Source of the DNA: Flavobacterium hungaricum
GTDB taxonomy: Bacteria; Bacteroidota; Bacteroidia; Flavobacteriales; Flavobacteriaceae
Assembly (NCBI RefSeq): GCF_015182285.1
Contig: NZ_PRDM01000005.1
Coordinates: 496,001 to 560,000 of the forward strand
Direction of reading: 5' to 3'
DNA: 64,000 nt
Part shown: positions 57,301 through 60,600 of the stretch, one piece after another
Numbering within the stretch: the stretch's first letter is position 1
Layout of the letters: every line of letters begins with the position of its first letter
Translations under genes and position numbers: made by a program
Notes under the pieces: model-generated
Databases searched by the model: none
The model's input: the letters and a program-made list of their open reading frames with translations, nothing else
What the model was told of the DNA's origin: nothing

Positions 57301-57508
57301 TGTAATCATCATTCGGACTTGCAGTAACTTGACCCTGTCTGTTGGTTTCCCGTCTGTTAAGAATGTTATTCCCGATAACAAGAATATCTCCTTTGAGCTG
57401 TGCATTATACTCCCTATCGAATGTCTTTAGGTTCTGAGACATTACAATATCGCATTGCAAAAACAACAAAAATAAAATTGCAATTTTTAGAATAGTAGGT
57501 TTTTTCAT
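36317..57508 (-). CDS. sprB: SprB-like giant gliding-motility adhesin, T9SS-secreted
   Basis: A 7,063-residue cell-surface adhesin. Order: signal peptide (1-25); N-terminal beta region (about 30-370); DUF11-like domain (about 375-520); then dozens of SprB modules of about 80 residues, each with a VxC...G start and a DxxGC end; a non-repeat beta-sandwich island (about 1,250-1,460); super-repeats of seven modules; and a type B T9SS sorting domain (about 6,976-7,063) with NYFTPDGDGRDD, IFDRYGRVV, WDGRYNG and LPTGDYWY. SprB of F. johnsoniae moves along helical tracks to drive gliding; length, end domains and operon match it. Internal copies at 41.0-46.1 kb and 47.8-51.3 kb are near-identical tandem duplications. 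Confidence 0.93.
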   Translation of the reverse strand: MKKPTILKIAILFLLFLQCDIVMSQNLKTFDREYNAQLKGDILVIGNNILNRRETNRQGQVTASPNDDYNGTGLNGNFDMRYINIDNGATAGIFSSSSANLTVPNNRAPASPCYRVAYAALYWAATLNGTNRANINKVKFKVPNTSNSNYQDITGTIIHDITTRAGGINPDNTQAYACFADVTNLLSATNPNGTYTVANVISSEGSNGGTGLSAGWSLFIVYEDSSLPTKAISTFNGFTARQQGGGPNNTTITGFTTIPTGPVQARFAFAALEGDLGYTGDYLQINGTTITPPTRPRIGNANNFFNSTINTLNSAYLDRTPKSTNTLGFDTGVIDIDPSAGIIKNNDTSATITLATNTDVFIYYFTAFSVDIIAPKIVLTKGVKDINNNDASGKDVTLGEELRYELVFKNEGNDNAKSFTITDKLPINTDFNFPSDLLELPPGMTIPTTAAGNSFVQYNPTTRTLTFTIPNSYVAVLPTRSPEYKIRFKVKVVDDCSKLTDACSNLIQNTAMTSYVGDRGGSGTNYGDSSYASTAGCNIVPQSTNFLVGLDACKNRRTEICTTSMTISASGGYKSYSWSTNSSGTPVIGTNQTLTITQPGTYYVYNTANPPCIDLQEIITVVDGGGVRTNPIIPYADNRNPDGTITGCLIDGKPLPKIYLCGSNDTRLINLNLSGATIVWEKTTCARPTDLSELCADERTSCTWVSAGANGSLFTVNEAGYYRVTIDVNGCINRYYFNVYKSDVSITETHKNIICYNKGNITAQLLAGYEYSLTKLGANGNTTNYQDSNVFDIWEAGNYVINYRLKNVPNTCVYKSHSIEILSLTMDPKVENPNEQPNCYGENGSITVSATAGFANYYFVLLDGSTVIQQVGPITANVYTFTPAPGKYYTVEVYTMNGNTKECSGSTGKYINNPASEIILTANAITPLTACSEGKYKISASGGSGGYSFFVDGSTTPQASSDNDNYDQNAIIILTPTARDYVIRVRDSKLCEKTITVKVASLPAPVYTVSHTNSNCYDGSSEIRINLTNANGYTMAYSINDGGTYQASPIFSNLSPGNYKVKVKYSITYPITNWPNSATQDCFGPTENVTITGPSSALTASAGVAALAGCTLPDGSGVNQGGKLRINNAQGGTPGYQYSFDGGATWQTSNEKNVLPGTYILVIRDALGCTYTIPYDIILDPRPSDPTIRVEDPVFNCNGTATSTVTVTNGTSSNYSYEYYLDGVANTPISNNVFTNVPSGSHTVSVKYNVTTVSTYSNLLQEDFGKGTYTTTPGINPAYCFEDESTPHPVGYPCGDFNDYQINDGKYAVASSIKTNFGNSWIFAKDHTLPAHPLGRFLCVNVGGSAGIGGILYSKPIKDVIINQPVIISLWAENLIVKTSTSHADPKLTIQLVNNLNGVGGTETIVATTDTANPWVVPKTEKWEYKELSLNPGAYNNLSFVIRSYSNEFNGNDVLIDDIWVRQIPESCIAQKNFPIVIDSNKAFSASVTGFKDLTCVGSNNGEITIAAQNFNLPYGFDYSLDNGATWINSKVSPVTATGLSSKTYNIRVRYDNSASSCVFPLTQVIKAPTAIAPTAIVTKEATCTTGATITAGATGGTPAYQFQLMNGATIVTPFQTTGIFTNVPTGSYTVVVRDSNTCVSSASAAVTVVAPNAPTASLAATSDLCYDTTNQSTLVVTATGTGTLTYSLDGATPQNSNTFTNVGPGTHNIVVTDSNNCTATVSNIVIAPQLQGEAKITGELNCTTTPNASITVTITGGTSGFTYKVRKGTGSYGSSTAVTGSSFVYTGANTADTYYFEITDSKGCVVTVSAIVNTIVNPTVDAQKVDATCNGASTGSVQLAGAGGSGGYSYLFYSSTTTPVPTAFITQSNYTGLAAGTYSYQVMDSKGCKSAVGTITITQPTTLTATASATTFTCNASNVKQAATVTIAVPTTGTAPYEYSFDGGTTFTSTRTLSVTDNGTNQTISYVVKDAQGCQTPVQTIIINRLNPPTDLAFSAAAVTCTATTTTVTATATNGVAPLTFAITSPAGSAATNTTGVFAGLASGVYNFRVTDANGCYYNEAFTINAATPIVVTPAKTSDVLCRGGNTGSGTYTVSGNATVGAYTYTITPATGTVTKSGNVLTLTNAAAGTYTVQVTDNTTGCTSSANIVITQPAVGLSVASAVASNVSCSNDNSEITVTAAGGTPNYTYAFAKNPSTVPTSAYGNSNILTVDTNSGADRVWDVYVKDVNGCTAKSTVTVVVDALPAVTNVTVNNQCTASGTSFTITATATGLAPLTYSIDGTNFQSSPTFTVAAGSYTVTVKDKNNCTASAPAATVVYPQLTAVGDITKELDCSASPNAVITVLIGGGRAPFTYTVQKGSGTVSAPSAPITGPNFTLSVTAANADTYTFVVTDANGCSKTATATVAPISNPTVTAVPVAAACSGNADGSVTLTGAGGAGDYTYSNNATTGFTVNPVFTGLAAGSYTFYVKDGKGCIGSVAVTIAQPLTLAATTSVVGFTCNTSNGKVAGTVTVNVTAGTGTLPYEYSFNGNGFGSGNVLTLNDNGADQPYTYIVRDAKGCTVSGNGILSRLNPPTDLTFAAAAVTCNATSTTVTLTATNGVAALQYETIAPSPVIIAKQTSNSFPGLAPGTYMFKVTDANGCYYNEAFTINPATPIVVTPAKTSDVLCRGGNTGSGTYTVTGIATAGAYTYTITPATGTVTKSGNVLTLTNAVAGTYTVQVTDTATGCTGTAAIVIDQPAVALTVALPTATNVSCNNDNSQITVTASGGTPNYTYAFAKNPSTVPTSAYGNSNILTVDTNSGADRVWDVYVKDVNGCTAKSTVTVIVDALPAVTNVTVNNQCTASGTSFTITAAATGLAPLTYSIDGTNFQSSPTFTVAAGSYTVTVKDKNNCTASAPAATVVYPQLTAVGDITKELDCSASPNAVITVLIGGGRAPFTYTVQKGSGTVSAPSAPITGPNFTLSVTAANADTYTFVVTDANGCSKTATATVAPISNPTVTAVPVAAACNGNSDGSVTLTGAGGAGDYTYSNNATTGFTVNPVFTGLAAGSYTFYVKDGKGCIGSVAVTITQPLTLAATTSVVGFTCNTANGKVAGTVTVNVTAGTGTLPYQYRFNGQGFGSNNVLTLNDTGVDQPYTYEVRDAKGCIVSGSGTLLRLNPPTDLTFAAAAVTCTATTTTVTLTATNGVGALQYETIAPSPVIIAKQTSNSFAGLAPGTYMFRVTDANGCYYTEAHTINPVTPITLVVKKTSDVLCRGGNTGSIRLEVAGFAATSTYSYTVNGGTAVTGNTAAIVNIPNLTAGNYVIVVTDETTGCSETESITINQPAADLTAGYTAVNANCFVTTSAVTVTATGGTPVYRYSFVHDGDPAGTYTNNNKANLDPTIPNWDVYILDANNCSFKLDISITRDAVPTVTASATGQCFGVGSYTITATPGAGLVAPLSYSINNGASYQPGNTFVITTPGNYTVRIKDGNGCTADSNVVIVNNPLTLSAILDKDITCSNPTAAQVTLTAAGGAAAYTYTSSPNTGTFAGNVFTTNTPGSYTFTVTDSRGCTATSSAVIITPTVTPEITAVSQTQTINCSGEDTAAISVTYDATKGLAPFVINVLNNTTGTDYGTQTSGLAAGNYTITVTDARGCFDTETITINEPLPISVAHHAVPITCNTTTGISKGSVIVDSVTGGVGPYNYYVTGVNGYNNSELNNLGTTSVSFNVVDFGLYQINVVDRNGCSVLIQNVLVASPPQDLDITVTAPPANCSSLGSAVVAIGATSTNITGNGPFHFAVYTGPGMTYTAPTALPWYDEDVLGVPAGVNPGSKKATIPNLIPGVQYTFVVHDALTGCYYFETATMPIPTNSTLTTTALTSNNITCKGSANGNVTFTVNSTYPAATPISYEIYNSQSMASTGVVGTGSVPANGSLTVSNLGPLTFGNYIVVIRETAGATNAGCSIGTASFNITESAIDLSITASVSKNANCNPASGVITAIAKDGTVTSTSPYMYLLLPSTDPAPTAATLGWVPANTFNRDAGTYTVYVKDAYGCIKSATVTLDKDDEPTIIAPPAFCYNGTAFNFTIGGTVDPAIVGGATYSVDGSVFQTSPTFTFNAAKVYNLVIKDGNGCTATTTFEVKPQLFLEAKLTRELDCTGTPNAEITLTATGGYNTAYTYEYSTNGGTSYTTMASNVLSTSVLGNYIFRVSDAKLPASCQATTTFTLDPLPAAVFTTAQTDVICNGGSDGTITVTVTSGFGPYQYQLDGGAFQASNVFTGLSAGTSYIITVRDAKSCTYSSTPITIAQPSALTATSAITAPLACGTGNAPTKAVVTITVPTGSGTAPYKYSYDNGTTYTDANTYETYAGTTFNVLVKDAHGCIFTLTNGVNVPALNRPTDMDIAGTPIYCAPAANTTSTVTISNVQNGVGTLQYEILSPIVVAKQNTPSFAGLAPDTYLFQVTDANGCTYQESYTVKPVTNITIAGQLVSNVTCNGNANGAVRFTVANFGTTYTAALTAGTGSLVQTGNTVNVTGLVAGNYTVTVTDNTTNCTAFATVTVTEPPVLALNLVHNINANCNFGARVEVIASGGTPNYRYQFVPDGATPNPADYDIFASAVLDPATTEWDAYVIDANGCPMKLDITVGRDALPTITPAAAPYCYTGGPVNITITGTYVGTPMFSIGNQYQSSPNFVLNAPGNYTFYIKDGNGCIVSTPYTLNQELLLQATLTQDLTCTGAAVITLLATQGTQTYNGFEVSYNSGPFVAATSPYTAAAAGTYVFQVEDSQGCQAVSVPVVVTPTTTPTATFTQTNVRCIGGNDGSIIVTVADGILPYSYSIDGGTTFQSSNIFAGLTAGAYAIVVKDAKNCDTVTIPVTITEPTALAATAVLTQGLTCGTGNAAQAAIVTINVTAGTGTSPYQYSFNGGTDYSATNTYTTLTAGTVTAYVRDANGCVITAPVTVTIPALNKPTDMDISGTPIYCAPAANTTSTVTISNVQNGVGTLQYEILSPIVVAKQNTPSFAGLTPDTYLFQVTDANGCTYQESYTVVPVTNITIAGQLVSNVTCNGNANGAVRFTVANFGTAYTAALTAGTGALVQTGNTVDVTGLAPGNYTVTVTDNTTNCTAFATVTVTEPPVLTLNLVHNINANCNFGARVEVIASGGTPNYRYQFVPDGATPNPADYDTLASAVLDATITEWDAYVIDANGCPMKLDITVGRDALPTITPAAAPYCYTGGPVNITITGTYVGTPMFSIGNQYQSSPNFVLNAPGNYTFYIKDGNGCIVSTPYTLNQELLLEATLTQDLTCTGAAVITLLATQGTQTYNGFEVSYNSGLYVPATSPYTATVDGTYIFRVSDSQGCQAVSVPVTVTPRTTPTATFTQTNVRCTGGSDGSIIVTAANGILPYEYSIDGGTTFQPSNIFAGLTAGAYTIVVKDAKNCDTVTIPVTITEPTALAATAVLTQSLTCGTGNAAQAAIVTINVTAGTGTSPYQYSFNGGTDYSDTNTYTTLTPGTVTAYVRDANGCVITAPVSVTIPALDAPVIDNVTGTPIYCAPAASTTSTVTIAYSHGVGTLHFEILSPASAVGNVTGASNGIFTGLTAGTYIFQVTDANGCKDQETYTVDPLVNITIAGQLVNNVICNGESNGSVKFDVDNFGGAYTATLIGGPTTGTLTQTGKVVTLTNLPIGNYTVEVVDNVTQCRASASVAVTQPDALTLTPATNVNANCNTGAKVSVTAAGGTPNYMYAFMSGTAVPASTDYSNSNSAVLNPATNTAWTAYVMDSKGCIASTPITIGTDPLPSGITAAVASQCPSPTGEYTFTVTVTSGMAPYEYSIGNGFQSSPTFTVNAAGTYDVIVRDANACTVTVPALVTISPALQLETVILALPSCTLNNGEIRAAATGGSGNYRYTIDGGIAFSTTPTTFTGVAPGTHVIRVRDVNTNCSVNVTVEIPVATPITGFDLTGTPVSCRGGSDGTITATIAPNAPGVNDNPVYTYTLFGTSATGAAVNRPAQTNNVFVNLEAGDYTVRVTSGRGCVVSEDFRVLQPNVIAVAAPVIAQYGCTSGTNTSNYATITVSTVTGGSGNYTTYEFFKNGVSVQRGPQNVYTESDHTGGTYTVNVYDDKGCMGSSTGIIRVNPFISLDAVNVTVNAPMTCISNEDVTVTVTSTGGTPALLNYNIAGTDGNTYNQSNTTGVFTGLTIGNYVITVTNPATGCSIQKIHYVNNANTFEIKAVAVNGKICFGTADGIIDLTFVDNQLDPTDDAGIFNYVVTGPVPSSGTSTNAGPVRLTGLTAGQYTVQATLVGRPYCTVTNIFSIEQPNAALALTLNKSNITCVTGNNDGEIAATATGGWLGTYQYQLMNGTTIVVDYSTQSTFSGLSAGTYTVNVKDGQDCPVSASETLVVPAPITVSASANASVLSCYGDDNGVITVAQPTGGQGSNYLYTLTVVSDDPVSIVGPQIDPVFTGLKAGRYVVTVTDGYSCQAASTEITISNPTRVEGAIVLSRTQTCLTLAQITLSATGGTGSYTYSTDGVTPLGSFTSAASITFDVPVGNYKYFITDTNGCTSFVTNEIENPALIPLNLKINKSSAVVKCKGEASASIVAEGIGGVGNYVYTLLDNAGNVVRPAQADGTFDNLVFGTYRILVVSDDCRFTSDVITIEEPATPIAAQFIPHNVTCFGANDGKIEVIASGGTGKIQYAIYPDLDKFDTIAIFEKLTPGDYQIVVKDDNGCSIVETITITQPTVIKATELVDMMIPEYCAGDKDGAIYVEVDDTSGTAPYTASIDDEDGPFINPDAGTTNYFSFTGLSGGQHIVYIKDANGCMITLTSNSMPVPVTLNPVIEEAYECENDLPIVKITVTVDSSISEARKAQIVYTLLLDGTTVVATQTGNPVFRIPASGNYSVRAELENCAKVSNTIAIVVKEPLTLIDVTKTLNKDLNTIQVKASGGVAPYTYSFNNEPFTSSNSYRIYETGLYNVTVMDSNGCKATIQVPGTFYDFCLPNYFTPDGDGRDDLIGPACGALAYKNLTFDIFDRYGRVVAKYHVGEKWDGRYNGAELPTGDYWYVLKLNDEKDNREFVGHFTLYR
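41001..46130 (-). repeat. Tandem 1,710-bp (570-residue) duplications within sprB
   Basis: Corresponding words recur at exactly 1,710-bp steps, for example 41001/42711/44421 and 41161/42871/44581. Copies 41001-42710 and 42711-44420 are very alike over their whole length; the third (44421-46130) is diverged. In protein terms they cover about residues 4,933-5,503, 4,363-4,932 and 3,793-4,362. Confidence 0.92.
47821..51336 (-). repeat. Tandem 1,758-bp (586-residue) duplication within sprB
   Basis: Words recur at exactly 1,758-bp spacing (47823/49581, 48301/50059, 49021/50779). The copies are 47821-49578 and 49579-51336, about residues 2,644-3,229 and 2,058-2,643. Parts such as 48301-48900 against 50059-50660 are almost identical, while the starts differ more, which suggests patchy gene conversion. 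Confidence 0.92.
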
Positions 57509-57591
57509 GGTATTTACTTTATTGGGCCTCGCTCTCTGTCCTAAGGGGCATTAGAACAGAAAATTTTGGCGCTTTAAACTCTTATTTACAA

Positions 57592-57613
57592 ATGCTTTTA
57601 ACTTTAAAAGCAT
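57592..57613. repeat. Hairpin between sprD and sprB
   Basis: ATGCTTTT (57592-57599) pairs with AAAAGCAT (57606-57613) around a 6-base loop, 24 bp after the sprD stop. No T-run follows on the minus strand, so it may be a weak terminator or mRNA stability/processing site setting the sprB to sprD ratio. Confidence 0.6.
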
Positions 57614-57636
57614 ACTAACAATATTCGTAACTTATC

Positions 57637-60600
57637 TTAATTCTCCACTTTTACGATGGCCATATTTCCATTATAAGGTTTGTTCCCTTTGGACTCTAAA
57701 GCTTTTGTTGCTTCTTGAAGACCATCAAACTTTTCGTAATAGATATAATACTTACTCGTTGTTATGTTATAAAAGAAATTAATGTCTGAACGTCCTGCTG
57801 CTACCGCTTTGGTCAAGAATTCATCTCTTTTTTCAACACTATTATGAACTGCGAGAATCAAATAATAACCGCTTTCAGAATTTTTGATATTCTTTATGAT
57901 CTGCATATTTGACTGCTCCTCACCAAAATCAAAATCACTTGCTTTTAATGGCGTATTGCTGATTTTCGTTGTCTCTTTAATTCGTTTTAAAGCTGCAACG
58001 TCCTGTGCATATCTTCCTTGATCATTTTCATAAGCCGCACGTTTAATTCTACGTTTACGCTCAATTTCAGTTTCAGTTTTAATACGCTCTAAATCGGCTA
58101 ATAAAGCTGCTCCTTCAAGTTCCATCTTCAACTGCACTGCTTTTAACTCATTTATCTTTTCAAGATATGCTTTGTTTAAAGGATCATTCTTTGGGAACTT
58201 TTTAAGTCTATCGTTATAAAGATTAGTCAGCTTAGCAATTTCATTTTTCATGCTGTTATTCGCCTCAGCAATCTGTGTCTTTAATGCCTCAATTTGACTA
58301 TTTTCTGCCGCTACACTCTTAAATGGTTTTGGCTCTCTATAAATACCTTTTTCACTTAAATCATTTTCTTCTTTTAAATCATTTAAGTCTTTTTGTTTGT
58401 TTGCAACTGTTGCACTAAACTGTGTTAATAAATCACTTTGAGATTTACTTGTTGCCGCAATAGAAGCTGTTAATTCGTCAATTGCTTTAGCTGTTGCGTC
58501 TTTATTTGCTTCCTCAGCTGCAAGTTTCGCTGCAAGCGCTTCTGCATCTGCCTTAGCTTTTGCATCGGCTGCTAATTTAGCCTGACGGGCCTCTTCTGCC
58601 GCTCTTGCTTTTTCTTCAGCTGCTTGTTTTGCTTGTAATGCTTCTGCATCTGCTTTCGCTTTCGCGTCTGCTGCTAACTTCGCTTTTAATGCTTCTGCGT
58701 CCGCTTTTGCTTGTGCGTCGGCTGCTAATTTCGCTTGACGAGCTTCTTCTGCTGCTCTTGCTTTTTCTTCAGCTGCTTGTTTTGCTTGTAATGCTTCTGC
58801 ATCTGCCTTCGCTTTCGCATCTGCTGCTAACTTCGCTTTTAATGCTTCTGCATCCGCTTTTGCTTGTGCGTCTGCTGCTAATTTCGCTTGACGAGCTTCT
58901 TCTGCTGCTTTTGCTTTTTCTTCAGCTGCTTGTTTCGCTTGTAATGCTTCTGCATCTGCTTTCGCTTTTGCATCGGCTGCCAACTTCGCTTTTAACGCTT
59001 CTGCATCCGCTTTTGCTTGTGCGTCAGCCGCTAATTTCGCTTGACGAGCTTCTTCAGCTGCTTGTTTCGCTTGTGCTTCAGCATCTGCTTTAGCTTTCGC
59101 GTCTGCTGCTAATTTTGCCTGAAGTGCTTCTGCGTCCGCTTTTGCTTTTGCATCAGCTGCTAATTTTGCCTGACGAGCTTCTTCTGCTGCTTTTGCTTTT
59201 TCTTCTGCTGCTTGTTTAGCTTGTAATGCTTCTGCATCTGCTTTCGCTTTTGCATCAGCTGCTAACTTCGCTTTTAATGCTTCTGCATCCGCTTTAGCTT
59301 GTGCATCGGCTGCTAATTTAGCCTGGCGAGCTTCTTCTGCTGCTTTTGCTTTTTCTTCAGCTGCTTGTTTCGCTTGCAATGCTTCTGCATCTGCCTTAGC
59401 TTTAGCGTCTGCTGCTAATTTTGCCTGAAGCGCTTCTGCGTCTGCTTTTGCTTTTGCATCTGCCGCCAATTTAATTTTTAATGCCTCTGCATCCGCTTTT
59501 GCTTGTGCGTCGGCTGCTAATTTAGCCTGGCGAGCTTCTTCTGCTGCTTTTGCTTTTACTTCAGCTGCTTGTTTAGCTTGTGCTTCTGCATCGGCTTTCG
59601 CTTTAGCATCTGCTGCTAATTTTGCTTTTAATGCTTCTGCGTCCGCTTTTGCTTTTGCATCCGCTTCTAGTTTAGCTTGACGAGCCTCCTCTGCTTCTTG
59701 TAATTTTTTAGCTTCCGCATCCGCTTTTGCTTTTGCAGTAGCTTCAGCATCGGCTTTAACTTTAGCATCTGCAAGTAATTTAGCTTGTAAAGCTTCCATA
59801 TCTGCTTTTGCTTTAGCATCAGCCGCTAATTTTGCTTGTGCTGCTTCTGCATCTGCTTTTGATTTTGCATCGGCTGCTAATTGTGCCTGCTTCGCTTCCT
59901 CAGCTTGTTTTATTTTCAATGCGTCAGCATCTGCTTTTGCTTTAGCATCTGCTGCTAATTGTGCTTGACGCGCTTGTTCTTCTTGTTTTGCTTTAGCATC
60001 AGCTGCTTGTTTTGCTTTTAATGCCTCTGCATCTGCCTTAGCTTTTGAATCGGCTTCTAATTTCGCTTGACGTGCCGCTTCTGCTTCTTCTAATTTTTTA
60101 GCTTCTGCAGCCGCTTTTGCTTTTGCAGTAGCTTCAGCATCGGCTTTAACTTTAGCATCCGCTAATAGTTTAGCTTGTAAAGCTTCCATATCTGCTTTTG
60201 CTTTAGCATCCGCTGCTAGTTTTGCTTGTTCCTCATCTGCTTTTGCTTTTGCTTCAGCTGCTAATTGTGCCTGCTTCGCTTCTTCAGCTTGTTTCACTTT
60301 TAATGCTTCTGCATCTGCTTTCGCTTTTGCATCGGCTGCTAACTTAGCTTTAAGTGCCTCTGCATCCGCTTTTGCTTTTGTTTCAGCTGCTAATTGTGCC
60401 TGCTTCGCTTCTTCAGCTTGTTTTACTTTTAATGCTTCTACATCTGCTTTCGCTTTTGCATCGGCTGCCAATTTAGCTTTAAGCGCCTCTGCATCTGCTT
60501 TGGCTTTTGCTTCAGCATCTAACTGAGCTTGTTTTGCTTCTTCTGCTTGTTTTAATTTTGCTTCTTCAGCTTGTTTTATTTTCAACGCTTCTGCATCTGC

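Noticed and set aside
36317..57508. Possibility that the 21-kb frame is several merged genes or an assembly artefact
   Set aside because: The frame is continuous with one signal peptide at the start and one type B sorting domain at the end. Copy number of the near-identical blocks could still be mis-assembled.
58605..59093. Leucine-rich 162-residue plus-strand reading frame opposite sprD
   Set aside because: It is the antisense shadow of GCN-rich Ala/Lys repeats; stop-free frames arise automatically there. The other plus-strand frames at 60866-62008 have the same origin.
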